NCBI GenBank assembly: GCA_020344415.1
Contig: CP070825.1
Span: forward strand, 2,831,512-2,895,511
Origin: Candidatus Aminicenantota bacterium
Lineage (GTDB): Bacteria > Acidobacteriota > Aminicenantia > Aminicenantales > Aminicenantaceae
DNA length: 64,000 bases
Direction: 5' to 3'
Within the stretch, counting starts at the first letter, position 1, and each line of letters opens with the position of its first letter. The translations under genes were made by a program, and so were the position numbers. This document shows, in pieces, positions 17,615 through 26,100 of this stretch. The notes below the pieces were generated by a model, which saw only the letters and a program-made list of their open reading frames with translations, was not told where the DNA came from and searched no databases.

Positions 17615-18076
17615 ATGGAAATCCATGGACTATTAAAAGAAGATCAAATTTTACTCGATTTAGAATCAGACGATAAAAAACATGTACTTGAAGAGTTTGT
17701 CTCAGCTTTAAAAAAGAAGAGAGTGATCTCCGAGGATAAGGTCATCCTTGAAGAGCTTTTGAAAAGGGAGAAATTAGGAAGTACCGGATTAGAAAAGGGA
17801 ATAGCTATTCCTCATGCTTTAATAGAGGGATTGGAAAATCCTCTACTTGCCTTGGCGCTCATAAAAAGGGGAATTGACTTTGAAGCTGTTGATCAAATGC
17901 CGACTTACATCATCGTTCTTCTTTTAGGGAATAAGGATAATCCGGGATTACAGCTTGAGGTTCTTGCGCATATTTGTCGCTTGGTCAAGGAAACCCAGTT
18001 TATAGAAAAAGTCAAAGTAGCTGAATCCTCCCAAGATATTCGTTTGATTTTGAAAGAAGAGGAAGAAAAGATTTAA
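17615..18076 (+). CDS. PTS EIIA-type (PtsN-like) regulatory protein
   Basis: A 153-residue fructose/nitrogen-type EIIA domain. The phosphorylatable histidine is in KGIAIPHALIEG (His67), preceded by REKLGSTGLEKG, both hallmark segments. It could be PtsN (EIIA-Ntr), a regulator, or a stand-alone EIIA; no EIIB/EIIC or HPr gene is in the window. An HprK-like gene lies 26 kb away but does not look like a true HprK. The stop codon overlaps a 28-codon membrane ORF (TAATG). Confidence 0.85.
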   Translation: MEIHGLLKEDQILLDLESDDKKHVLEEFVSALKKKRVISEDKVILEELLKREKLGSTGLEKGIAIPHALIEGLENPLLALALIKRGIDFEAVDQMPTYIIVLLLGNKDNPGLQLEVLAHICRLVKETQFIEKVKVAESSQDIRLILKEEEEKI

Positions 18077-18162
18077 TGAAAGCTCTTTTCGCTTTTAGCC
18101 TTCTTATTCTTGCAGCTTTTCTTGGTTCTCGATTCCTCTTCAAGACAAAAAGATTTTTTTAG
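18076..18162 (+). CDS. Tiny membrane-segment ORF coupled to ptsN (possible remnant)
   Basis: Twenty-eight codons beginning at ATG 18076 inside the ptsN stop (TAATG). The product is one hydrophobic segment (ALFAFSLLILAAFLGSRFLF) with a basic tail (KTKRFF). The coupling suggests that translation continued here, either into a genuine microprotein or into the first helix of a membrane protein now lost. No continuation was found downstream to 18256. Confidence 0.35.
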   Translation: MKALFAFSLLILAAFLGSRFLFKTKRFF

Positions 18163-18256
18163 AGTGCAGAAGTACGTTCGATTCAAAAAATACAGAGGAA
18201 GATCGATTTTTAAACCTTCTATTCAAGAATAGCGATAATTCATTAAATCTCCATTT

Positions 18257-19030
18257 TCAGAAGGGAAAAGAAAAGATGTGTTGGCCTTTACCAACACGGA
18301 TCGCTTTCCTGATTGCGTTATAAGTAAGTTCGGTAGCAAGAAGGCATGCGTTCTCTAATGATTTCCCTTTTGCTAGATAGCATAGAAGGCTCGAGGAGAG
18401 GAAGCATCCAGTTCCGTGGACGCTTTTATTGAATTTGTTTTTCTTAAAAAAGTGAAACTTATCCCCATCGTATAAAATATCAACTGTTCGTCCTGGGAGA
18501 TGCCCTCCTTTAATTAAACATGGAGTCTTCGTGAGGATCGAAATGATTTTTGCTGCTTCTTTCATGTCTTCAATGTTTTTTATCTTTTTTCTGGCAATCA
18601 GGCCTGCTTCCTCTATATTTGGAGTTAGAATAGAGGCTTTGCCGCTGATAGCTTCCATATAGCGGAGAATGGATTGTTTTTCCAGAAGCCATTTACCCGA
18701 GCTTGATCGAAAGACAGGGTCAATCACTCTCGGGATATTCGGGCTGCGAGATAGGATTTTCTTGATGACTTCTATATTTTCACCGCAGCCGACCATGCCG
18801 ACTTTAATTCCTGAGATAGCCACATCTTCAGAAAGAGTCTTGTATTGATGCCGAATGAGCTCAGCGGGAACACATTGCAGCTTCTTCACCTGTTTTGTAT
18901 TCTGAGAGGTAATAGCGGTCAAAACAGCCATGCCCTGGAAGTGCAGATAGCTGAAAATCCTTAAATCTAATGAAACACCAGCTCCTGATGTTGGGTCATA
19001 ACCAGCGACTGATAATAATATTTTTTTCAT
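18257..19030 (-). CDS. thiD: Hydroxymethylpyrimidine/phosphomethylpyrimidine kinase
   Basis: A 257-residue ribokinase-fold kinase that phosphorylates HMP and HMP-P in thiamine synthesis. Features are the N-terminal LSVAGYDPTSGAGVSLDL (family: SDSSGGAG), VLTAITSQNT, VIDPVFRSSSG, LTPNIEEAGLI and the C-terminal anion hole/catalytic SVHGTGCFLSSSL. The DPTSG variant differs slightly from the usual SDPSGG. No other thi gene and no TPP riboswitch are nearby. Length is normal. Confidence 0.88.
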   Translation of the reverse strand: MKKILLSVAGYDPTSGAGVSLDLRIFSYLHFQGMAVLTAITSQNTKQVKKLQCVPAELIRHQYKTLSEDVAISGIKVGMVGCGENIEVIKKILSRSPNIPRVIDPVFRSSSGKWLLEKQSILRYMEAISGKASILTPNIEEAGLIARKKIKNIEDMKEAAKIISILTKTPCLIKGGHLPGRTVDILYDGDKFHFFKKNKFNKSVHGTGCFLSSSLLCYLAKGKSLENACLLATELTYNAIRKAIRVGKGQHIFSFPF

Positions 19031-19088
19031 TATCTAGATGGATTAACTGTTATCAGTATCAAACTCAATTTTCGTTGTCAAATCATTA

Positions 19089-19238
19089 GGGGCAGGTCCT
19101 GTTTTTTGCTATTAAAAAAAAAGGGGATAGGCTACTTTTTATTCAACAAGGAGAGATTGCCACACTTCGTTCGCAATGACAATTAATTATATTAAAAAGT
19201 AGCCGGTCCCCGTTAATTAAGGACAAGTCCTGACCTGC
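19089..19238. repeat. Nested dispersed palindrome (families B and E)
   Basis: Inner arms aaggggataggctactttt (19121 on) and aaaaagtagccggtcccc (to 19211) enclose the unit gagattgccacacttcgttc. Outer arms ggggcaggtcctgttttttg and aaggacaagtcctgacctgc resemble family E at 28656-28757. It looks like one repeat inserted into, or co-evolving with, another. Confidence 0.7.
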
Positions 19239-19309
19239 TCTCTTTTTTCTCGAAATATAGCCCTTATTTACGATAAATGGGCTTTGTGCTAACATATAGC
19301 CGGTTTCAA

Positions 19310-19594
19310 ATGGACGCACGGGCAAATATCTTTGTATCAGGATTAGTGCAGGGAGTTTTTTTCCGGGATCATACACAGAGGTGGGCCACCTCTTTGAATC
19401 TTACAGGCTGGGTGAGAAATTTAAGGGACGGCCGAGTAGAGTTATTGGCTGAGGGGGATAAAGAAAAAATCGACGAACTCATCAGCAGGCTGGAGGAAGG
19501 GCCTCCTTTATCTCAGGTTGATAGGGTCGATGTGAGATGGGAGGACTACAAGGGAGAGTTCGAAGATTTCCGGATCACATGGGTCGGTTTCTAG
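19310..19594 (+). CDS. acyP: Acylphosphatase
   Basis: A roughly 94-residue acylphosphatase that hydrolyses acyl-phosphates. It has the signature VSGLVQGVFFRDHTQRWA with the catalytic arginine in FFRD, then GWVRNLRDGRVELLAEGD with the catalytic asparagine in RNLRDG. The ATG at 19310 gives the normal family length; an earlier in-frame ATG at 19277 would add 11 atypical residues. Neither has a strong ribosome-binding site. Confidence 0.9.
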   Translation: MDARANIFVSGLVQGVFFRDHTQRWATSLNLTGWVRNLRDGRVELLAEGDKEKIDELISRLEEGPPLSQVDRVDVRWEDYKGEFEDFRITWVGF

Positions 19595-19678
19595 TAATAT
19601 TTTCCGTCGTTCAGTAAAAGAAGTCCTGAAACCGAGCAGTTCATTCGTATTGAGGAATAAATAAAGCTTGAGACAAGG

Positions 19679-19948
19679 TTAGTGGGGTCTTTTTTGTTCT
19701 AAAAACTTCCGGCGGCACTCATTCGAGCAGAAATAATATTCTCTTCCTTCATAGACCTCCTTGATGGCATCTTCTTTAGGTAGATAAGTGTTGCAGGTTT
19801 CATCTTTCACCATCATACCAGAAGGATGTTCGGGAGCTCTTCTTGGGGATCTGCTCCTTTTGTTAATTGCATGGAAAAACCGGATAAGGATGTAAAAGAT
19901 ATAAGCCAGGAAGGCGTAGAAAATAATCTTGAAAATTCCTGCAATCAT
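19679..19948 (-). CDS. PP0621-like small membrane protein with YHS/TRASH-type motif
   Basis: An 89-residue protein with one N-terminal membrane segment (IFKIIFYAFLAYIFYILIRFF), a short basic linker, and a metal-binding-type domain. The domain has Cys-Asn-Thr-Tyr (CNTYLPKEDAI) and YYFCSNECRRKF, a three-cysteine pattern like YHS/TRASH and PP0621-family proteins. A heavy-metal or structural zinc role is possible but unproven. It has its own transcription unit, divergent from the acyl-CoA dehydrogenase gene. Confidence 0.75.
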   Translation of the reverse strand: MIAGIFKIIFYAFLAYIFYILIRFFHAINKRSRSPRRAPEHPSGMMVKDETCNTYLPKEDAIKEVYEGREYYFCSNECRRKFLEQKRPH

Positions 19949-20005
19949 ATTCTTAAATTTAGAGGATTTGAATCATCCTGTCAAATAATAACCCCTAATT
20001 TTTGC

Positions 20006-20034
20006 TTGATTAATGACTAGCTTAAAAGTAATAT
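20006..20034 (+). promoter_or_regulatory. Probable promoter of the acyl-CoA dehydrogenase gene
   Basis: TTGATT at 20006-20011, a 17-bp spacer and TAATAT at 20029-20034, giving a leader of about 85 bases before ATG 20125. Consensus-based inference. Confidence 0.4.
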
Positions 20035-20124
20035 GAAAAAGGATAAATATGGATGATTGGCCATCAAAAAATCAGAGCTTAATCATAGCTTTTTTTCATT
20101 GGATCGCCATAATAAGGAGAAATA

Positions 20125-21270
20125 ATGGATTTTTTACTCAGTGAAGAACAACAAATATTAAAAGATTCAATCAGAAATTTTGCCGAAAAAGAAATCCAGC
20201 CTTTGGTCAAGGAAAGCGATGAAAAAGGGGAGTGGCCAGAGGAGCTGACAAAGAAATTGGGAGATATGGGATTGTTGGGTATAGCCATCCCTCCCGAATA
20301 CTCAGGGGCAGGATATTCTAATGTGGATTATGTCATCACCTTAGAAGAGATTTCCAAGGTAGATCCTTCGGTGGGTCTGGTTGTGGCAGCCCATAACTCA
20401 CTCTGTTCTAATCATTTCAACCTCTTTGCAAGTGAAGAGCAAAAGAAGAAATACCTGGCAAGGCTTGCTTCAGGTCAGACTCTGGGTGCTTGGGGCCTTA
20501 CTGAGTCAGAAGCGGGTTCTGATGCAGCCGCTTTGAAAACCAAGGCCGTAAAAAAAGAAGATCATTGGGTACTTAACGGCACAAAGCGTTTCATTACAAA
20601 CGGTTCTTTGGCAGAAATCCACGTGGTTATAGCCGCTACAGATCCTGAAAAAGGAAGAGACGGTTTCTCTTCTTTTATTTTAGAGAAGGGAATGGAAGGC
20701 TTCCAGGTTGGCAAAAAGGAAGATAAGTTGGGCATAAGATCCGCTGACACCTCTGAACTTATTTTTGAAGATGTAAAAGTTCCTGCAGAAAACCTGATAG
20801 GAGAAGAAGGAAAGGGCTATAGGCAAGCCATGGCTATTTTAGATGGGGGACGAGTCAGCATCGCTGGTTTTTCACTGGGCATTGCCGTTGGGGCCTTAGA
20901 GTCGAGTTTGAAATACGCGAAAGAAAGGGTTCAGTTTAACCAGCCCATCGCCAATTTCCAGGCCATTCAATGGATGCTTGCCGATGGTTTCACTGAACTG
21001 GAAGCTGCTCGCCTTTTAACATACAGAGCTGCATTCCTGGAAGACCAGGGAAAGAAGATCCCCAAGGAATCCGCTATGGCTAAGCTCTTTGCGAGCGAAT
21101 TAGCCGTGAAAGCCTCCTCTATGGCCGTTCAGATTTTTGGTGGTTATGGATTTACGAAAGACTATCCTGTGGAGAAATTTTATAGGGATTCGAAGCTAGC
21201 TACCATAGGGGAAGGAACCTCTGAAATCCAGCGCTGGATTATTGCCCAGAAGGTTCTTTCTGAGTATTAA
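20125..21270 (+). CDS. Acyl-CoA dehydrogenase (short-chain/butyryl type)
   Basis: A 381-residue FAD flavoenzyme that oxidises acyl-CoA to enoyl-CoA. The N-terminal helical domain starts [20 protein letters not shown]. The signatures [15 protein letters not shown] and [20 protein letters not shown] are present, with the catalytic glutamate in [11 protein letters not shown] (Glu363), as in short-chain and butyryl-CoA dehydrogenases. AAGGAG lies upstream of the ATG. No etfAB is adjacent. With meaB just downstream it hints at fatty-acid/propionate-type oxidation. Confidence 0.92.
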   Translation: MDFLLSEEQQILKDSIRNFAEKEIQPLVKESDEKGEWPEELTKKLGDMGLLGIAIPPEYSGAGYSNVDYVITLEEISKVDPSVGLVVAAHNSLCSNHFNLFASEEQKKKYLARLASGQTLGAWGLTESEAGSDAAALKTKAVKKEDHWVLNGTKRFITNGSLAEIHVVIAATDPEKGRDGFSSFILEKGMEGFQVGKKEDKLGIRSADTSELIFEDVKVPAENLIGEEGKGYRQAMAILDGGRVSIAGFSLGIAVGALESSLKYAKERVQFNQPIANFQAIQWMLADGFTELEAARLLTYRAAFLEDQGKKIPKESAMAKLFASELAVKASSMAVQIFGGYGFTKDYPVEKFYRDSKLATIGEGTSEIQRWIIAQKVLSEY

Positions 21271-21420
21271 AACAAATCCGTATTGACGTAAAGCCAGAGA
21301 GAACAAAGGGCAAAACCTGAAGAGAAAAATAGAGAAGAGAATAGGAGTTTGATTTATCAAAGCCGGAATAGAAAGAAATTTCATCTAATGGAAAGCCAAT
21401 CGCTGTCGAGATAGAGAAAT

Positions 21421-22356
21421 ATGAGAGACTTAGCCAAGGAAATAACTAAGGGCAAACATAGAGCCATTGCCCGAGCGATCTCTCTGGTAGAAAACAATTG
21501 GAGCAATGCTCAGGAAATGATGAAAAAGATTTTCCCCTATACGGGAAAGTCAGTTATTGTGGGGATTACAGGAGTTCCAGGTTCTGGCAAAAGTACTTTG
21601 GTTGACCAGATGTTAGGGCCCTTAAGGAAAAATAGAAAAAAAATCGGAATAGTTGCTGTTGACCCTTCGAGCCCCTTCAGCGGCGGCGCTATTTTGGGGG
21701 ATAGGATACGGATGATGCGTCACAGTATTGATCCTGATATTTTTATTCGGAGCATGGCGACGAGGGGTCATCTGGGAGGCCTGGCTAGGGCAACTGGGGA
21801 AGCAATTGCCATACTTGAAGCAGCAGGGAAAGATCTCATTCTAGTAGAAACGGTCGGAGTCGGGCAGGACGAGGTTGAAGTTGTTAAGCTGGCGGATGTT
21901 GTTCTTGTTGTTTTAGTACCGGGTGCGGGTGATGATATCCAAGTTTTCAAAGCAGGAATCATGGAAATTGCTGATATTTTTATTCTTAATAAAGCAGATT
22001 CTCCTGGAACTGAAAAAACAGAAAAGCAGTTAAAAGCTATGCTGGAATTGGGCCTTAAAAAAGAGCACATGCCTCCTGTCATAAAAACTGTTGCAACAGA
22101 AGGAAAGGGGACGGGACTTCTTCTTCGTGAAATCGATAAATTTATTGCGGGCAGCGATCAGGATTTTCTTGCCAGAAGAAAAAAAAGACTGATTTCTTGG
22201 ATGTTGAGAGATATCATAAACGAGAAAATCTATCAAGCTGTTATACAGAATATCCACGATTCAGAAATAGGGGATTTTGTAGAAAAAATATATCAGAGAG
22301 AAGTAGATCCCTATACTGTGGCAGATAACATAATAAAGAAGTTGAAGAGAGTTTGA
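21421..22356 (+). CDS. meaB: Methylmalonyl-CoA mutase-associated GTPase MeaB
   Basis: A 311-residue G3E-family GTPase that protects and loads cobalamin-dependent methylmalonyl-CoA mutase. It has Walker A GITGVPGSGKSTLVDQ, the MeaB signature VAVDPSSPFSGGAILGDRIR, switch residues in RSMATRGHLGGLA, ETVGVGQDE, and the NKAD base-specificity motif. Length is typical. It is followed one base later by the remains of a methylmalonyl-CoA epimerase gene, the normal meaB neighbour. The mutase itself is not in the window. Confidence 0.93.
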   Translation: MRDLAKEITKGKHRAIARAISLVENNWSNAQEMMKKIFPYTGKSVIVGITGVPGSGKSTLVDQMLGPLRKNRKKIGIVAVDPSSPFSGGAILGDRIRMMRHSIDPDIFIRSMATRGHLGGLARATGEAIAILEAAGKDLILVETVGVGQDEVEVVKLADVVLVVLVPGAGDDIQVFKAGIMEIADIFILNKADSPGTEKTEKQLKAMLELGLKKEHMPPVIKTVATEGKGTGLLLREIDKFIAGSDQDFLARRKKRLISWMLRDIINEKIYQAVIQNIHDSEIGDFVEKIYQREVDPYTVADNIIKKLKRV

Positions 22357-22357
22357 T

Positions 22358-22509
22358 ATGATAGTGAAAATCGATCATATTGGAATTGCGGTTAAGAATC
22401 TCGAAGAGAGTCTAGCCAAATGGAACGATGTGTTTGACTGATTGCCTTCATTCATCCAGAGCATGTTAACGGTGTTTTGATAGAACTGAAAGAGAAAAAC
22501 AAAGAGTAA
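22358..22509 (+). pseudogene. Methylmalonyl-CoA epimerase remnant (internal deletion plus frameshift)
   Basis: From ATG 22358 the frame reads the epimerase N-terminus (VKIDHIGIAVKNLEESLAKW) for 27 codons and hits TGA at 22439. From 22441, in another frame, the sequence reads IAFIHPEHVNGVLIELKEK to a stop at 22507-22509, a good match to the family's conserved C-terminus. About 85 central residues, including most metal ligands of the vicinal-oxygen-chelate fold, are missing. The remnant keeps the normal meaB-mce order, so the deletion seems to have happened in place. A functional epimerase, if any, must be elsewhere. Confidence 0.85.
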
Positions 22510-22512
22510 AAT

Positions 22513-23016
22513 CTAAATATCCTGCGTGCTAAGTGTCATAATTTCTGCAGCAAAGGTTTGGGCATCTTCCAAATCTCCCGAATCTGGATGATTGCGAGCA
22601 GATGCAGCCATTTCTGCCCAGATTTTGTGTTCCGGTGATTTGCTCAAAAACTCGAGAGCTGCTGAGGAAACCATCCCTCTGCAGGAAAAAGTTCCCAAGA
22701 CTTTCGCGTTTGAAGCGAGAACAGCGGCATGCTCAAGGGCTTCACGTGAGAGATGGCTCCCCTTTAGAGATCCATGAGTGGAAAAGAGCGCGATTTTTTT
22801 ACCTGGTGGAATCTTTTTGAGGAAATCTTCAATTTTGAACGGAACACTGTGGGCGTGGACAGGGAATCCTATGAAAACTACACGGTATTCAGAAGTGTCC
22901 TGGACTTCATCTATAGGCTTTATTATTTTCTCTCCCTCAAGGTTCTCGTAGATAGCTCTGGCAATTTTCTCTGTGTTTCCTGTTTGAGTGAAATAGGTTA
23001 CAAGGATCTTTGAAAT
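22513..23016 (-). CDS. Flavodoxin family protein with apparent ATT start codon
   Basis: An uninterrupted frame of 167 codons. The product begins (I/M)SKILVTYFTQTGNTEKIA, carrying the FMN-phosphate loop TQTGNT, then YRVVFIGFPVHAHSVP, KKIALFSTHGSLKGSH and a C-terminal helical tail. No ATG, GTG or TTG lies between the upstream in-frame TGA (about 23040) and this conserved N-terminus. The codon where methionine is expected is ATT (23016-23014), six bases after GGGAGG, an excellent ribosome-binding site. The first in-frame ATG, at 22698, would remove the FMN site. Either ATT is used for initiation, as known for infC, or the start codon has mutated. It converges on the epimerase remnant. Confidence 0.8.
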   Translation of the reverse strand: MSKILVTYFTQTGNTEKIARAIYENLEGEKIIKPIDEVQDTSEYRVVFIGFPVHAHSVPFKIEDFLKKIPPGKKIALFSTHGSLKGSHLSREALEHAAVLASNAKVLGTFSCRGMVSSAALEFLSKSPEHKIWAEMAASARNHPDSGDLEDAQTFAAEIMTLSTQDI

Positions 23017-23111
23017 CGTTAGCCTCCCTTTTCTAAAATGTCATCCTCAATCTTTTCTTTAATGTGTTAAAAAGGTGAATCATTTTCCCACAATCTTTAA
23101 GAAAAAACTAG

Positions 23112-23150
23112 CCTGAATTATTCGTAAAAATGCCTCGTGAATAATCCAGG
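23112..23150. repeat. Inverted repeat family F, copy 3
   Basis: Arms cctgaattattcg (23112 on) and cgtgaataatccagg (to 23150), the reverse orientation of the copies at 6229 and 17536. It begins four bases past the histidine-kinase stop codon, upstream of the flavodoxin gene. No T-tract follows, so it is not an obvious intrinsic terminator. Confidence 0.75.
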
Positions 23151-23154
23151 CAAT

Positions 23155-26100
23155 CTATTTTTGATTTAAGGGGAGCTTGATTAAGATCCTGGTTCCTTTT
23201 TTGGCTTGGCTTGAGGCTATGATTGAGCCTCCATGGTCTTCTATGATTTTTTTAGCAATGGGGAGCCCTAAACCTGTTCCGACATCTTTGGTTGAAAAAT
23301 AGGGTTCAAAAATTAGCTTCAGAGTATCCTTTTCTATTCCTACTCCGGTATCTTTGATTTTGAGCCTCAGGCTATCTCTCTCCTTGGCAAGTTCAATTTC
23401 AATCTCGCCCCTCTCGTGAACGGCCTCAATAGCATTTGTGAAGATGTTTCTAAGGGCGATCTTTATCTTTCCCTTATCTCCCACAAAGTGAAAATCCTCT
23501 CCTTTATAGCTTTCTTTGACTTTGATTCTTTCAGAAAGCATCTTTTTATAAGGAGTGATCGTTTCTAAGATAATCTCTTTTAAATCAAAGGATTCTTTAT
23601 GAAGAGCTGATTCTCTTGAGATTTCCAGGAATTCCTGCGCAATTTTTCTTAGATTTTCCACTTCCTTAATGATATAAGATGCAGATTCTTTTAGAGCCTG
23701 GTCAAAGTTTTTGCTTTTATCTGCATGGACTTTCAATATATGCTCTGCCGAGAGTTGAATAGGAGTGAGCGGATTTTTTATCTCATGGGCAACCTTCCTG
23801 GCCATTTCAGCCCAGGCTACCTTTTTACTCATCTCAGCCAGTTCTTGCTGGTGCTGTTTTAAATTCTTCACCATTGAATTGAATCCCTCGATCAGAGTTT
23901 TCATCTCATCCTGGTGTCTGTGCTGAATGGATATTTCAAGATTTCCTAGGCTGACTTCTTTTGTCCCAACCAGGAGTTCCTTTATCGGAGCAACGATCAT
24001 GCTTCCTATGGCCCGAGCAAATATGAGGACAACACCTAAAAAGAAAACAGATATGAAAAATAGAAACTCAATCAGATCTTCAGTGGCTCTTGAGATTTCT
24101 TGCTGCTCTAGGGGAAAGGGGAGTGAAATGAGGAGAAGAGAATCTGGAAGAAAATAGGGAATAGTGAGGGTGTGGAAAGAGTAGTCACCGATTTTTTGGG
24201 CTTGGGTATAGAAAGGGTTATTTTCGTATTGAATTTGATAATAAATTTCTCCATCGATAAGCTCAGGAAGAAGTCCATAGTCAAAAAATTCACGCCGGCT
24301 AGAAGAGATTAATTTTCCATTTTGGTATAAGTTCACATCATTCGAGATGGTTGAGCTTATCCAGAGCACATCATTCTCGGTGGGAACGGTCATGGAATAC
24401 TGTTCTGCTTCTTGAAGGAAGTTAATGTCTTTCATGACACGCTGAGCGATGTTGGCATGAGCTTCAGCCTTTTCGGTGAGCTGCTCGGTGAAAATACGCC
24501 CAAAGAAATTACGCGTGAAAATAGTAAAAAGGAGCAGCGGCACAAGAGCTATTACAACAAAAGATATGTATACACGGTTTGAGAAAGGCCATAGCGGGTT
24601 TTGCAATTTTCTAGGGCCAAAAATTATCCAGAAGAGAAAAGTGAAGAAGAGAGAGAAAAAAAGATATGAGAAGAAAATCCTGAAGAATTCGACAGAATAA
24701 TTGTAGAAATTTTTTTTCGATATGAACAAAGAGTGTATCCGTTGCTTTTCTCTGAAATAAAAAGAACTAAATTTTCTATTTTTGTCTATGAATGATGACC
24801 ATAAGGAGTCTTCAGATGAATGGATTCTCTGCAGCAGAGGGGGAGGAATACCCGACGATAATTTGTTCGGATTGAAAATCAGTTTTCCTTCTGTGTCATA
24901 TACTGCAAATCCAAAGTCCAACTGATTAAGGGATGGAATGGAGGTCGTCCTGATGAGTTCAAAATAAGGATTAGCTGAGTAGAGAAAAGGAAGCATATCG
25001 TAGTCCATTGAGAGATAGAGAGCAGTCCTTCCCAGATAGGTCTCTTCTTCAAACCAGTCTTTATATCCAAAAAGAAAATTCTTTTCCTTCCCCATGAAGG
25101 GAATTGTCTGGCGAGACAGCGTCCAATCCTTGTTTTGAGGGAGTTCAAAATCAGGGCGATAAAGTTCAGGAACGTTTAAAGAGAATCGGGAAAGGATCGC
25201 TTCATCTGGATTCAGTATTTCAAAGCTCGAATACCAGTTGAATTTTGCTATTAAAGTGCCCTGCCATACTGAATGTGCTAAATCACTGGGTCTGAAATCT
25301 TTTAAAAAAGAAATAATTAATTCTCTTTCTTTATCGATTTCCTCTAAAGATTGCCTTAACAAAAAGGTTCCCCATTGCTCCTGGGATTTTATGATGTTTT
25401 GAAGGGAATTCTGGATGAGTGATCGATTTCGGAGGGATGAGGAATAGTGCAGAGTAGTGTATATAAAAAGCGTACATATGAAAAAAGTTGAAAATAGGAC
25501 TTCTTTTCTTTTTATTACCCGTGGAAAAAATGCAAGAGATAAAATGAGAAGCAGCACCCCGGCTTGAAGAATGAATAGCAACGGGAAGCTTCTTTGTTTC
25601 AAAAAGAGAAGATATCCTACGAACTCAAGGGAGAAAATAACAATCGGAAGGGTAAGGTTGGGGGAAAATCGCGAAACAGCTCTCATAGTTGTCAAAGCAG
25701 CAAGGAGGAAAACAGAAAAAAGGAGAAGAATGCTCAAGTGGAGGAGATAAAAAGAGAGATTAAACGAGAAATGGAGGAGGTTTGTATTAGAATTAAGAAC
25801 GAGGCGGAACAGAATCTCTTGAAGGGAAAAAATTAAGAGAATCGAAAAAAGAATGAGGATAGAAATTAGAGCCAAAGAAGAAATAGAAGATGATTTCGTT
25901 TTTTTGTTCTTAAGACGATTTCGAAAATAAGCAAATAAACAACCTGTGATTAAGAAAAGGAACAGAGAAGTGAGAAAGATGTCGGCCGGAGATTTGGTGA
26001 GATTCCAAAGGGATAGAAAACTTGCAGATGAGGGGGAAAATATGGCAAGTGACTGAGTTTTTTCGAGATTACTTAGAGGGAGAAAGATAAACCTCAACCC

